Shown: positions 53,831 through 64,000 of the stretch, piece by piece | Position numbering within the stretch: position 1 is the first letter of the stretch | Layout of the letters: every line of letters begins with the position of its first letter | The notes under the pieces: model-generated | Told to the model about the DNA's origin: nothing | Seen by the model: the letters and a program-made list of their open reading frames with translations, nothing else | The model's database searches: none | NCBI GenBank assembly: GCA_013368315.1 | Contig: JAACJM010000101.1 | Coordinates: forward strand, 124,001-188,000 | Reading direction: 5' to 3' | DNA: 64,000 bases | Source of the DNA: Tetrapyrgos nigripes | Taxonomy: Eukaryota > Basidiomycota > Agaricomycetes > Agaricales > Campanellaceae | Translations under genes and position numbers: made by a program

Positions 53831-55538
53831 GCACATATTTATTCCTGGGACCTTTTTGAGGAAAAGGCTAGAGCTAAGTTCTCCAGCATTCAGAATCAGG
53901 CATAGGTTATCTCGCACTTCACACCGCTTAACTCGCACATCCTTAGGCCTTCAATTGGAACACATACTGCTCCGTGGACTGAGACCCTTTTCTCTCTCGT
54001 TTCTCTGTGTCTTATACTTCAATGTTTACCTGCCCTCCGAAATTCGAATCACTCAGTCTGAAGCCAGAGCATAGTAGCTGCCTCCTCGCTGTTTCTCTAT
54101 TTCCTATATAATTTGTTGTCTTTCGTATTCTTCCCTAGTATTACCATTCCAAATTGGAGCCGAGCCGCGGCTCAAAAATCGGCTAGCCGCAGTCGAGTCG
54201 GACGAGGCCTCCCATCCCTCTTCCTCTCCCTTCCTCTCCCCCTCTTCAATCTTCTACTTTTTCCAGTGATTTTCACTCTACTTTAAAATGGCGTCCAATA
54301 GGTGCAGGGCCTTACGTTGATGTATGCTCAGGCCTGGATGTCCAAGGAGTCAAAGAGTTAGGCAGCTAGGCTTGGATAACATTTCGGTTCTTTTATCTGT
54401 CCTACCGGATGGTAAAGCATGAAAGTATAGGATGATGTCCAGATAAGGAGAGGGAATGGAGATGGCGCCAGAGATCAGGAATGATACCGTGCGGTGGGGA
54501 AATATAGTTGGAAGTTTGGAAGTAGGTGGTTAGAAGGCTTCGGTGATCATAACGCCAACACCCACGATGGCGTATTTTCTCTAATGGGGGCACTGATACT
54601 GTAGTACCGTCTTTCGGTTATTACTTTAATGCCCCTATTCACGTTCTCAGTTTTACGCGTCGGTTTCGGTTATTTCGGACCTTTCTTTTTCATGTTTTGT
54701 ATCGCTTTTCTTAGTATTTGGCCACCACGGACCATATTTTATATCCTTCTTCCTTTTGATTACTTTCTGACTTGTTTTATTTCGCTACGCGTCATATATG
54801 TTCCGTATTTTCATTTGTTACTGCATTTGTTTCTACAGCTTTATTTCGGACTTCTATCACACGACACACGTATCGACTCGTATCTAGCTACATAGGATCA
54901 TGTATATAAGGTACCTAGATACTTACTTGTTGCTTCTTCGCATTTTTTGGCCCTATAGCCGAAGTCAGTATATTCCAGTCATCACCCGCGTTCAGATACT
55001 TATCATGATTTTCCCGAGTCTTGCCACAGGTCTTCATATCTGCCTCTCTCGGTCGTACGGGACTCTCCGACTTTCGTATAGCCTTTGAGCGTCTCGTGTG
55101 GTTCTTCTAGAACTGTGCATCAATACAAGATGTGTGGTCGTGGTTTGAAAAAAAATGGAGACCAACGATCATCTGAGTTCAGTTCAGCCCTAGGCTATGC
55201 AAATCTGTCAAGTTTGTGGTCATTAGCTAATCACCTCCATGTTGAATGGCGTGCACAGTACTCTATGTATGTACGATAGGTAGATAAATAGGTAGATATA
55301 CACGGCGTGGTCCTTTACCTGAATCACAATGTGTTTCATATCCATCATACAACTAAAGACCTGCTTATGTTCTTTTCCACATTCGGAGGCTTGACTGTTG
55401 ACGTTAATTGGGGGTTTTTGGGGGGTTTCTATCTGCCTGCCTGCCAACTTCTCACTCTTCATTCCGATTCTATCGTGCTTTGGCAACGCTCGTCGTCGAC
55501 CTAGGGGAGTCATCAGCAAAATCACAGATGTATAAACT
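53831..55538. other. No gene recognised
   Basis: The hydrophobic frame 54629-54895 is T-rich sequence, not a believable protein. 55275-55312 is the inverse partner of the short repeat at 16325-16365. Other frames (54900-55088, 55085-55279) lack any feature. Candidate Plavaka subterminal DNA begins at about 55530. Confidence 0.5.
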
Positions 55539-55677
55539 GTATGGGAGGTATAGTGAGTATGGTTATCATACCATCCCATACAGATTCATACAAATTTTGT
55601 CGGATTGGCTCTATACACGAAATGTATAGATTTTTAGATATGTATAGGATGTATAAAGAACCCCAAATTGTAACTCG

Positions 55678-58600
55678 TCAGAAGATAATTTCATTCGCAT
55701 GATGATCGGCATACTTATTTACATAGAACGCATTAAATACATCAAGAGAGAGGCTATAATGAAGGTTCGGGGGAATGGGATTAACTCCATAGACAGGTAG
55801 CAAGTGTACTCCTCTAAGAATAGTATCTAAATGAATGACGGCCAGTGACGGGTTCTCATAGCGACGATTGCGGTAAGCTGGTCTAACAATCCACATACCT
55901 GTGTTAGGATCCGGTCGTTGACCAAACGCATTGAACCAATGAATGAGAGCACAAGGATATACAGTACCTCTCGATTTGAAGGAAAAGAAAAGAAGCACTC
56001 GAGCCACGCTCATACCCCTAAACCCCGGCCTGTCAGAGTTCGTGACAACAAGAACAGTGTCACGGCGTGTATGACCACGCCATGAACCTGTCGACCGAAT
56101 GCGTTCCCGCATCATGCCACGAATACCAGAGATATCACTTGGCGCATAGAATGTTGCCACAGCGGAATGAAACACTGAGATTCGTAAGGACGTGACCGGG
56201 ATGTCGGTACCACCCACTTGTTCATCGAGGAATTGTTGTACAAGGGCAGGAAGTAGCGGTTGTCCGATGTAGTCTGCCAGTTCATCAACATATCGTGGAT
56301 AGCCTCCTGCTACAGATAGTATTAGAGCAAAAAAAAAACATGAAAAGATTATGCCGACTTACCACGTGTCTTGGCCAGAACAACGTCAGAGGGGACGCAA
56401 TCTCCATCTGCGGCACCAACATCGTCTGACTCCATATCAAACGGGTCTGGAAGCGGCTGGTGTAGTGGTAGAAGAAGCTCTCGCTCCACCAAGTCAGCAC
56501 GTAAGGCAAGGAGTTTGTCAACGCGTTGATTGATCAACAACATTTGACTGATAGCCTGCCAGTGATTTGACCGACGCCAGGGTTTCTTCACAGCGGTGAT
56601 GTGTCTTGACTCGGTAATTGTGGAACATAGACCATTGGGCGCACCAAACTCCATGATGAGAAGGGGGTAATGAACCATGGAGTGTAGACGAGGAAGCGAG
56701 AAGTCTTCACGGACATTGGTTGTGATGAAGATTTGACGAAAGTAATGGAAGCGACTAATACAGGCTTGGATTTGCTGCAATGCGGGTTCGTCGATATCAG
56801 ACCGCCGGACAAGGTAGCAAAAATCGAGGAGTGACGACAAGCATTTCATCATCTCCGGCGGTAGATACTCGGCAACAGCAGCCATGAACACCTGATAGCA
56901 TAGTTAGCCAACCAAAAACATATCAAGCAATTAGCGACACTCACCTTCATCAACGCTTTTGAATCATCTCCCGTCCACTGCTTGAAACGTCGACCGTGAG
57001 GGAACCTCCGAAGACCAGGAAATGGTGGAACGGCGGCAATACTGTAGGACGTGTATTAGTTGTAGATACATAGTCTAATCATGCACAACACTCACCGGTA
57101 ATCAATATCGTCCATAATTTTGGATGCTGCTTCCTCGCCGTGCTCGAGAACCAGGTACTCAAAGCACCAGTCAACGAGCATGTCCTTGAAGCATCCCTTG
57201 ATAACTTGATGTAATAAATCTGGTGACATCATTTCGTGGATGTCTGCTCGGGGAAAGTCTGTTGTGAAAGGCTAAAATCACAATCAGCGAGAGTAATGCA
57301 CATGAAGTAAAACAACCTGACTATGACACCTTGATCCATCCCAAAATTATCCCAAAGCACAGTCCCGTCGTCTTCATACTGTTTGAGTAACACTGTGTCT
57401 AAATGACGGGAACGCCGAGGAGCGCTTTCATCGAGATTTGATGCTGGTGCTCTGCACCTACAAAGTAAATAATTGAGTGACCTGAATGAGAATAAACAGC
57501 ACGAGATAATTACCTGGAACACCAGCCCTGAACAACGCCTGACAAGTAGACTTGCTCAGGATAGTCAGCAATGAAAGCACCAAGGTCATAGACAACTCGG
57601 CGGAAGTGGCCGTCTGGGCAACGGCGAATTATGGGAACTGTCATTCCTGGCCGAAGCGAGCTGAGAATTGCACTCAAAGAGGAGTGGTACAGCTGCTTCT
57701 TGAAGAGCCGGAATTTAGGATCATTATCGTAATGCCTGTCAGCTGTCATTGTGTCAGTGAAAGTATGTATTTGCGTGCAAGGATAATACATACACTTTGG
57801 AATAGCCAGAAAACCTATTGGTATGACTCCATTGCGATGGCCTCGACGTGCACTGTTGCGAAGATTACCAATGGAGAGGTAGAGAGGGTGGTATTCAACA
57901 TGGCCGGTACCAACAGACACAGTAGTCTTGTCAGCACCCAAGATAACGGGGCAGTACATGGCACCTTGCATGGTTGGGTTGTCCTCATATATCTGAGTCT
58001 GGTATGTGGTATAAGCATAGTGTAGTCAACGAGAGGGGAAAAAGACGTACCGCATGCCGCCAGGAATAGTTACCGGTCATAAAATCACTCCATCGTCGCT
58101 TCCCGTTCTTGTCCAAGTGGATGTAGGGTGCGACGTCAAATTCTTTGGCAAAGTCCGGATTGGAAAGGATATTGGCGATGACCACGTCAGGATCACGGTA
58201 CCAAACCTGGTACGACGCCTTCTGCCATTCAGGTGCGTCACTGGGGAGGTTCGAGTCCACTGCCGTCTCGAAGCACTTCCATGGAGCACCCCCAACACGA
58301 ATATTGTCAATAGCCTCGAGAAGGTCGTTGTGATTGTCGAAGGGGCCGGACTCTGCACCATACTTGGACAGGGAGAGGAACCAAATATCTAATAACTCAT
58401 CGATGTCTGACTGTGACATCTGAGCCTTGCGAAAACAGAAATCGGCTAATCGCAACTGGACCTCGTCTTCAAAAGGTGCCCACACGTTTTCGACGTCAGG
58501 AAGGGGGGGTGGAGGAGTGCTGGGGTCAATGGGATCACCGTTTTCATCGCAAATGTCACCTAAATAAAAGATATTAAGAAGGAGCTGTGACTATTTTAGT

Positions 58601-58892
58601 CCAACGACATACCAGTCAAAAAAGGGTGATAGTTTTTTGATTCACGAGGTCGGGTAGGCTCTGGCGGGGGAGGAGAGGTTGGAGGAGGGGGGGAAGATGG
58701 AGAATGAAAAGACTCTGGCTCAGAACCCGCCGTCTGATCAAAAAGTCCAGATAAAGGAGTCTCGGTAGAGGGTGCAGAGGGTGCAGTATGCAGCTGGATA
58801 CTCCCGATATGCTTGGCATTCGTATGTTTTGTGAGGTCGCGAAAGCGCTTGAAAGTCCGTCTACAGCCCGGGTAACTGCAGGAGACGACCAT
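55678..58892 (-). CDS. Plavaka transposase, apparently intact
   Basis: Nine exons from 58892 downward: 58613-58892, 58051-58559, 57796-57992, 57514-57735, 57322-57457, 57096-57271, 56945-57041, 56363-56891 and 55678-56306. All junctions are GT..AG and in phase, with no internal stop, for 924 residues. The N-terminus has a C2H2 finger (CSYPGCRRTFKRFRDLTKH), then a Pro/Ser linker. The core follows with QVWYRDPDVVIANIL, YCPVILGADKTTVSVGTGH, EYHPLYLSIGN, IPIGFLAIPK and FRRVVYDLGAFIADYPEQ. Next come ADIHEMMSPDLLHQVIKG, RRFKQWTGDDSKALMK and FGAPNGLCSTITESRH. The end has ISVFHSAVATFYAPSDISG and VFNAFYVNKYADHHA. These are the conserved blocks of fungal Plavaka transposases. It would cut and move the element in the nucleus. 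An upstream ATG at 59000 is in frame but the finger-proximal ATG fits the family better. Confidence 0.9.
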
Positions 58893-59052
58893 GTTAGAAA
58901 GGTGATGCGACTCGGAATGAGGAAAGAGCAACGTGCTTACCAAGATTTGAGCGACTTTTTTTTTTTGGCAAATTCCGCAAACTTCCTTGCCGACCAACAA
59001 TCATAGCTCTCTCTCTCTCTTGCCCTTTACACTCCCTCCCTCAATCCTAACC
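58893..59052. promoter_or_regulatory. Shared divergent promoter region of the two Plavaka genes
   Basis: Only 160 bp separate the two start codons. It contains a T9 tract (58957 onwards), a CTCTCTCTCTCT run at about 59007-59020 and a CCCTCCCTCAAT stretch just before the partner gene's ATG. CT-rich leaders are common before fungal start codons. No TATA box was identified with confidence. Confidence 0.55.
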
Positions 59053-61415
59053 ATGTCCAATCCATATGATACCCGTCGCCGAAAAGTCAATATCCCAGAG
59101 AGCATGCAAAAAAGGACGCTCGAGGAAATTCGAGCCGTGAAGGAAGAACGTGTAAAAGAAGCAACGAAGAAGAAGGAGGCAAAGCAGTCAGAGAAGAAGA
59201 AGAAGATGGAGAGTCGGAAGGCTTCTGCTCAGGTCATTGCTGCTGCCGAGGACAAGCAGGCATTGGAAGATGAAGTTTTTCAGTCAATGCGTCCTGACTT
59301 AGAACTGACAAAAATTTTACCTTACAAGGCCACTTCATTCGGCAACTCAGACTCTGGCATTATCCTCAGTGATGATGAGCCAGACTCCTCCCCAGCTCAG
59401 GATGCTGTAGTCGGAGCTAGCGAGGATGGAGCCTCAGAGCCCCCGAGGTCGGAGTACGGCGTTGAGTCTGATTCTTCAGCTATGTTGCTTGATGATGACA
59501 ATGATGACGATGACGATGACGACGCCTTTCAGCCGGAGTTGCATGGCGAGGATGACGAGGATGATATGGAGGTTGACGTTGGTGATGCGGCGGATATGCT
59601 TGCAGAGCTTGCGGGTGAAACATTGTTGCCTTCGCCTGTGGGTAACGCTGGAAGTAGCTCGGAGGGTAATGATGAAGATCTTGCGGTCCAAGAGTTTCTA
59701 AAGTCTTACCGAGAGCAGAAGGACCGCGAGAGCAAGGCGTTAAAACGGAAAAAGAAGGCTGAGGAGAATAAAGTCTCACGAAAGGTATCCTCCTCAGCTA
59801 ATCCACTGGACACATCACTGACTCTTCTGCATAGGAGCAAAAATCTGCAGTGCGAAACGAGGTCGCTGCCGCAAGAGCCTATCCTTCCCAAAAGCTTGTC
59901 ACTCCATCTTCTGGTAACAGCGAATCTTTGAAGCGTACGGCTGGATCAGACGTTGACGACAACGAGTAAGTAATGGTGCTCGTCTGGTATCAGATACTAA
60001 GCATTCATACTTACAGAATAAAAAAGCGGTCCAAGGGACCGCAAGTTGGGGGACTGAAACGTGGTTGGAAGACTACAGCCGTCTTCAGTTCCCAGGCTGC
60101 GGCCTCTTCTAAGACATCCTTGGCATCATCCAACGATAATGCTGAGCCCGTTAAAGGGGAGTTTGATGCTGAGGAAAGTCCAGAGGCGTTGAAGAAAGCC
60201 CGAGATGGTGGGAGTAGTGACAAGAAGGTATTCCCTTTGATTGAATTGAGACTGGTGACTCATCCTCATTCATTAGATTGTCCTCGTGCCTGCGAACGTC
60301 AAGGAAATCGATGCCAAAGAGCGGAAAGCAAGCAAGACGACTAACGCTACTAAGACCAAACGCCGTCAAACCTCGAGAGACGACCTCCCATTCCCGGTCG
60401 TCGCTCAAAAAACCCTATGGCTCAAGACAGTTTGGCCTGCCATTCTCAAATGGGCAGGCAGCTACGAGAATCAGTTTGGACTCAACTCTGGGCCTGAGGT
60501 CAAGGAGATCCTCGCTACCCTCTGGACCAAGTATTATCCTCCTAGCACTGAGCTTCCGGCAACATACAAAGACCCAAAGACGAATACGGACAAACCACGT
60601 GTTGACCACCCTGCTCTTATCGGTTATGTATGTTTTCATTTTCTATTTTGTTCTTCATTCAGGCTGACTACTCTTTTAAGATCCAGGCTGGAATACGAAG
60701 CTATCGAAGTGATATTGGCAAGCGGGCGCTGATGATTGTGGGCCGGGAAGTTGTGAACTTAGGTGACTCAGTGAGCGAGCGAGCGGAATGGGCACAACAG
60801 CAATTACTGTTGGATCGCTGGATGTACGAAGAGCCCGGATTAACTGTATGTCTTTTTTATCTTTTTTTTTGCTGCTCTCTTATTCATGCTTTGAGAAGCG
60901 TAAAGAGAGTAAAGGAGCTCTTCGAGGCCCACTCCTGCTTGAAGTCTTTGCTCTTTTTTTGTCAAGAATTAGTACTTCTAGTGGCAACGATGAGTATCAA
61001 TACCCCGCTGGTGCTCTGGCCCTCAGTGCTGCTGCCGTGCGTTGTCCAACATTACTGCCCTTACAATTCCTGATACACGTTTTTTGACCCGCAGGTCTTT
61101 CGTGCTCTCGACGCATGGAAAACTGGTACCAATTCCATTCAAGAGGCCATCAACAAAGCGAAGGAAGAAGCCACCGCTGCTAACAAGAAACCTCGGAAGG
61201 TCACTGTCGCTAGCTTTGGAGAAGACCTCTGGAAAGCCAAAGTCGACGAATATTACAAGCTTACGAAAAAGTTGCAGCCGAAGAAGTGGCAACAATTACT
61301 CGAAGCGGCTGATATGCATATGAAATCGTCTGACCGTGTTGCTGATGATGCCGGAACTACTCTATCTGCCACTGAGGGTCAGACCGGTGACGATGTGATT
61401 GTTTTGTCGGACTAG
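59053..61415 (+). CDS. Plavaka partner protein, apparently intact
   Basis: Seven exons, 59053-59784, 59835-59965, 60017-60227, 60277-60627, 60663-60845, 60896-61036 and 61095-61415, join in phase to 689 residues. The N-terminal third is highly charged: a coiled-coil-like Lys/Glu region (KRTLEEIRAVKEERVKEATK), then acidic SDDEPDSS and a run of ten Asp. A basic middle (SRKEQKSAVRNE, GGLKRGWKTTAVFSS) follows. The C-terminal half is globular: LWLKTVWPAILKWAGSYENQ, LWTKYYPP, FKIQAGIRSYRSDIGKRAL, RGPLLLEVFALFLSRI, YPAGALALSAAAVFRALDAW and KKLQPKKWQQLLEAA. It ends DDVIVLSD, a possible SUMO-interacting motif. I know no biochemical function. By analogy with two-gene CACTA elements it may bind the terminal repeats. 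Confidence 0.8.
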
Positions 61416-61828
61416 AACAGGTACGATCAAGTCATCTAGTCCCAGCATTCCCTTTCGGTTGACGTGTTCTGTTATTCTAGCCGGTCACTGCCTGTAGTAT
61501 TTGATTTATGGTTTTTCAACGGACTCACTGCCAGTGGTTTCAGTGTACTCGGCGGTCAGGCTGGGATGCAGTGCATTACATAGTGTGTTATCTACTGGTC
61601 TATCTGTTGTTTTTACATGAATTAGAATGCTTTCTCTATCGAATGGTGCATAGTATCGACCATGATACATTCATATAGTAAGAGTATAGTTCGTATGGAG
61701 AGCGTGTATAGTAGGTATGGAGGAGGACGCATATCTTGTATGGAATGGGTATAGGATTTATGTACCCCCCCCCCTGTTCCATACACGTATAATTTGGTAT
61801 GGGATGTATGGTCCCATACCTCCCATAC

Positions 61829-62140
61829 CCGTTGAGAATTTGCTGATGGTGTACGTGATAACTTGGAATTCGACGTGCTTGCATTGGTTCATCGCTCCCC
61901 GTCTCACCTCCCTGAAACGACACCACCTTTATCACAAGGCTACACCGCTTTCCAGTGCTTTGAAGAGCAATGATAACTTGCCAGTACAGGGTGTGTACTT
62001 CTTCATACGAGTTTGGGGATTAGGGAGCCCTATTCACTCCGAGTACTCATTAGATTGTGTTCGGTGGAAATGTGAGCAGGAGTTGTCCAGTGGTGAGTGA
62101 GTTGTGGACGTAGATGATCGAGACGTTTTTGGTACTTTTT
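61829..62140. other. No gene recognised
   Basis: Right flank of the Plavaka element; the frame 61717-62100 crosses the boundary and is not a gene. A C11 homopolymer lies just inside the element (61767-61777). Confidence 0.5.
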
Positions 62141-62890
62141 GAGGTCTTCTGGACACTTATCATTTTTGCTGGCGGTCTCAGATGGTACTATCGGCTTTAG
62201 AGCGTTAATTATGCTGCACTCCAAGCGGTTGGTTGAACTCGATTAGCCTCCTGACTCCCATGTCAAAGTCTCTTTTCTGTACAGAATCACTCGGAGGATC
62301 CAATCATAGTACTTCGGAATATCTTTGGTCTTTTTGAGGTCTTCTGGGCACTTATCCTTTTTGCTGGTGGTCTCAGATGGTATGAATGTAGGTCACCGCT
62401 TCGCGTGGCAATAATGAGGCTGTTAATTGATTGGTACATCTTCTTTGAGCTTCGTCGGTGCGAGGATGATGATGGTTGGGACAAGAACGGCTGTCAAGGA
62501 TGCAGACGTGACGGCAAACGCGGTATCGGCTTTGGGTAAAACAGACCGGATGCCGAGGTATCTAAATTGCATAGCCACACGCGGAAGCCCCAGAATATAA
62601 GAACGAGTCCCTAAAGGGCCTCGTAACTATCGGCTCCAGAGCATTAGTTATGCTGCACTGCAAGCGGTTAAACTCGGTTAGCCCCCTGACTCCCATGTCA
62701 AAGTCTCTGATCTGTACAGAATCACTCGTGCCAGGAACTGCAGGCTGGAGCTGTCTAGTTGCGAGTGAATTATGAACGTAGGTGATAGAGACATCTTTCG
62801 TCGTTTTAAGGTCTTCTGGACCCTTATCTTGTTTGCTGGCGGATCCCCTGACTCCTATGTCAAAGTCTACAAAATCACTCGGAGAATCCA
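62141..62890 (+). repeat. Three imperfect tandem units of about 195-245 bp
   Basis: Units start at GAGGTCTTCTGGACACTTAT (62141), GAGGTCTTCTGGGCACTTAT (62336) and AAGGTCTTCTGGACCCTTAT (62818). They share TTTTTGCTGGCGGTCTCAGA, TATGCTGCACTCCAAGCGGT, CTGACTCCCATGTCAAAGTC and GTACAGAATCACTCGGAGGA. The second unit contains the GAGGCC insertion. Minus-strand frames across it (DSVQIRDFDMGVRGLTEFN) repeat accordingly; whether they were ever coding is unclear. Confidence 0.85.
62383..62626 (+). repeat. GAGGCC-family repeat, complete, inserted in a tandem unit
   Basis: The neighbouring unit reads CAGATGGTACTATCGGC without a break (62187-62203). Here GATGGTA is followed by 244 bp beginning TGAATGTAGGTCACCGCTTC and ending CCTAAAGGGCCTCGTAA, then CTATCGGC. 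This fixes both ends of the family: 5' TGAAnG..GGGCCACCGC and 3' GGCCTCGTAA. A GTA at both sides may be a short target duplication. No coding capacity. Confidence 0.88.
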
Positions 62891-63539
62891 GTGATAGTAC
62901 TTCGGAACATGGAACAGTTCGCAGTTTCCCAAGTCTGGTCTTGGAAATGGAACGACCAAGGAGTTTCAAAGCAGCCAGTCTTTCGGCTTTAAGGGACCTA
63001 CGCGGTTCCCTACCATTTCAAAGCCAGGTAAGTAGTCACGGCGTCTATGGATGGAAATCACTTGTGCTTACTCGTTACTTATGCCTATTGGTTTCAGTAC
63101 TATGTCATACGTCCATCGGCATCTCACCTGTAAGTCTAAACGCTCGTTCACTAGTCTAGACCATTTATTATCTCCATTACAACGAACAATGGTCCTAACT
63201 AGATCTCGATATATCGAAAATGAAACTCGCAGTCCTTGACAATATTTCCTTCCTCCTCATAATGTCGGTTGCGCTCTTGACGATTAGGGAATAGCACGGG
63301 TTGGCGGGTAAGTGACGGGTCATGACTCATGGGGACGGGGTATGGCGGGGACGGAGACGGGTTGGCTTATCTCATCCCGCTCCACACCCGCGGCCCACCA
63401 GACGGGTAAACTGACCCGCCGCCTGCTATGGTTACTGGAAGGCCACCGCCAGCACAATTTTGGAGTAGTCTAAATTGTATAGTTATTCCAGGCTTGTAGA
63501 TAGATATTTAAACAAGACATACCGGAGAAATGATACAAT
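62891..63539. other. No gene recognised; GC-rich GACGGG/CCCGTC block at 63290-63430
   Basis: Repeated GACGGGT, GGCGGGT and GACCCGCC motifs resemble the subterminal region of a hAT MITE (compare 48707-49387 in style), with a possible left tip TAGGGAATAGCACGGG. No right tip was found. Confidence 0.4.
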
Positions 63540-63880
63540 GAGCTTGATTGTTTTCTTAGCCTGGATGTTGAAGCTACAGATGATGTTATCGGATGGTGGT
63601 ATGAGAGGAGGAAAAAATTTCCTACGCTCTATCGTATGGCACTTGACTACCTGACTATTCCTGGTGAGTTTGCTATTCTCAAGCAGTGCACCTTGTCTCA
63701 TTGCTGTTACTCTACACGCCGAAAAGACAAAAATATCCACTCGACGGATAGATCACATCACTACTACTGATATAAGATATACCTGTAAAAAAATGTGTTT
63801 CTGTACGCCTTTCTGCCGAGCGGATATTTTTGTATTTTCGGCGTGCTAGCCACCTCCACCGACGTTGAGCAGATCTAGAT
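63540..63880 (+). pseudogene. hAT dimerisation-domain fragment with an intron
   Basis: The plus-strand frame reads LSLDVEATDDVIGWWYERRK, then FPTLYRMALDYLTIP, the start of the hAT C-terminal dimerisation domain (WW..N/R..YP.L..MA.DYL). A GTGAGT donor follows, and after the intron TGCTAG|CC ATSTDVEQ continues the motif IPATSxxxER before a stop at 63878. The rest of the transposase is absent. The intron contains a 131-bp MITE. Confidence 0.75.
63715..63845. repeat. 131-bp MITE with CTA target duplication
   Basis: Ends CACGCCGAAAAGACAAAAAT and inverted CACGCCGAAAATACAAAAAT, then ATCC(A/G)CTCG. CTA lies at 63712-63714 and 63846-63848. A 3-bp duplication would fit PIF/Harbinger or CACTA; the superfamily is not settled. 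Confidence 0.9.
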
Positions 63881-63890
63881 GTACTCTATA

Positions 63891-64000
63891 CAGTCAACTC
63901 TCTCTTAAGGCATACCCCTCGGTCACGGCTAAAAGGTATGCCTTATGAGAGAGTATACCTTTCGAGAGTGCTTTTTGGCAGGGAAAGTGGGTTTTCGTCA
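63891..64000 (+). mobile_element. Left end of a pogo-like element running out of the window
   Basis: After a TA (63889-63890), CAGTCAACTCTCTCTTAAGG begins. CAGTCxA ends next to TA are the pogo/Fot1 pattern also seen at 13016. Internal inverted GGCATACC/GGTATGCC and CTCTCTTAAGG/CTTATGAGAGAG lie within the first 70 bases. The rest is outside the window. Confidence 0.65.

Larger units (their letters stand above)
55539..61828. mobile_element. Plavaka-type DNA transposon, two divergent intact genes
   Basis: About 6.3 kb. The left tip GTATGGGAGGTATAGTGAGT and the right tip, inverted, GTATGGGAGGTATGGGACCA match, and both flanks carry many GTATGG/CCATAC motifs (55539-55590 and 61700-61828). Inside are a 924-residue transposase (-) and a 689-residue partner (+) diverging from 58893-59052. 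The literature places Plavaka near the CACTA/EnSpm (CMC) group. Exact end bases and target duplication are not resolved: the flanks read AACT and CCGT. Confidence 0.82.

Noticed and set aside
54629..54895. Hydrophobic 88-residue frame resembling a membrane protein
   Set aside because: T-rich DNA gives hydrophobic codons by chance. There are no splice sites, no family blocks and no support from neighbours.
1..64000. CRISPR arrays, tRNA and rRNA genes, bacterial operons
   Set aside because: Repeated units present are minisatellites, tandem duplications or transposon ends. No regularly spaced direct repeats with unique spacers, no cloverleaf with B-box and no ribosomal sequence was seen.

Overview
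This window is repeat-rich nuclear DNA of a filamentous basidiomycete, most likely an Agaricomycete. The evidence is short introns (about 50-70 bp, GT..AG) in every intact gene, a fungal Zn(II)2Cys6 regulator, a ten-exon seven-helix membrane protein of a basidiomycete type, and a Plavaka-type transposon. I saw no rRNA, tRNA, CRISPR or bacterial operon features. Most of the 64 kb is transposable elements in various states of decay, often nested. Few genes look intact: the membrane protein (52022-53563), the two Plavaka genes (55678-58892 and 59053-61415) and one unidentified ORF inside a long-inverted-repeat element (25772-27987).

Layout. 1-14500: CpG-poor repeat block with a CACTG-ended element, a degenerate Ty3/Gypsy chromovirus with both LTRs (2352-10090) carrying its own nested insertion (4687-7057), an 88-bp mariner-type MITE and a pogo-like element. 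14500-25100: more CpG-normal DNA with a LINE remnant, a truncated zinc-cluster regulator (17520-17882), two complete copies of a short 'GAGGCC' repeat family and two inverted GGAAC-rich repeats. 25120-29790: a long-inverted-repeat element with an intact unknown gene facing a dead Tc1/mariner-type transposase, invaded by two CACTG-ended MITEs. 29800-33640: a ubiquitin-peptidase-like pseudogene and GAGGCC ends. 33641-37770: a complete hAT element with a perfect 8-bp duplication, interrupted by a hAT-type MITE. 38172-41817: a large palindrome whose arms were split by three LTR insertions. 42285-48420: a CACTA-ended element, a second ubiquitin-peptidase-like pseudogene, a copia fragment and a LINE RT fragment. 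48409-50500: a three-level nest (hAT MITE inside PIF/Harbinger inside a GAGGCC element). 52022-53563: the membrane-protein gene. 55539-61828: an apparently intact Plavaka transposon. 61829-64000: tandem repeats with an inserted GAGGCC element, a hAT fragment with a MITE in its intron, and the edge of a pogo-like element.

How the parts relate. The two Plavaka genes diverge from a 160-bp interval and every exon phase closes, so this is the one element here that could still encode working transposition proteins. Many other boundaries are firm because a second copy or the opposite palindrome arm provides an uninterrupted 'empty site'. CpG scarcity and stops of the TGA/TAG type in older elements, against normal CpG in the Plavaka/membrane-protein half, suggest methylation- or RIP-like mutation of repeats. 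That contrast is read by eye and was not computed.
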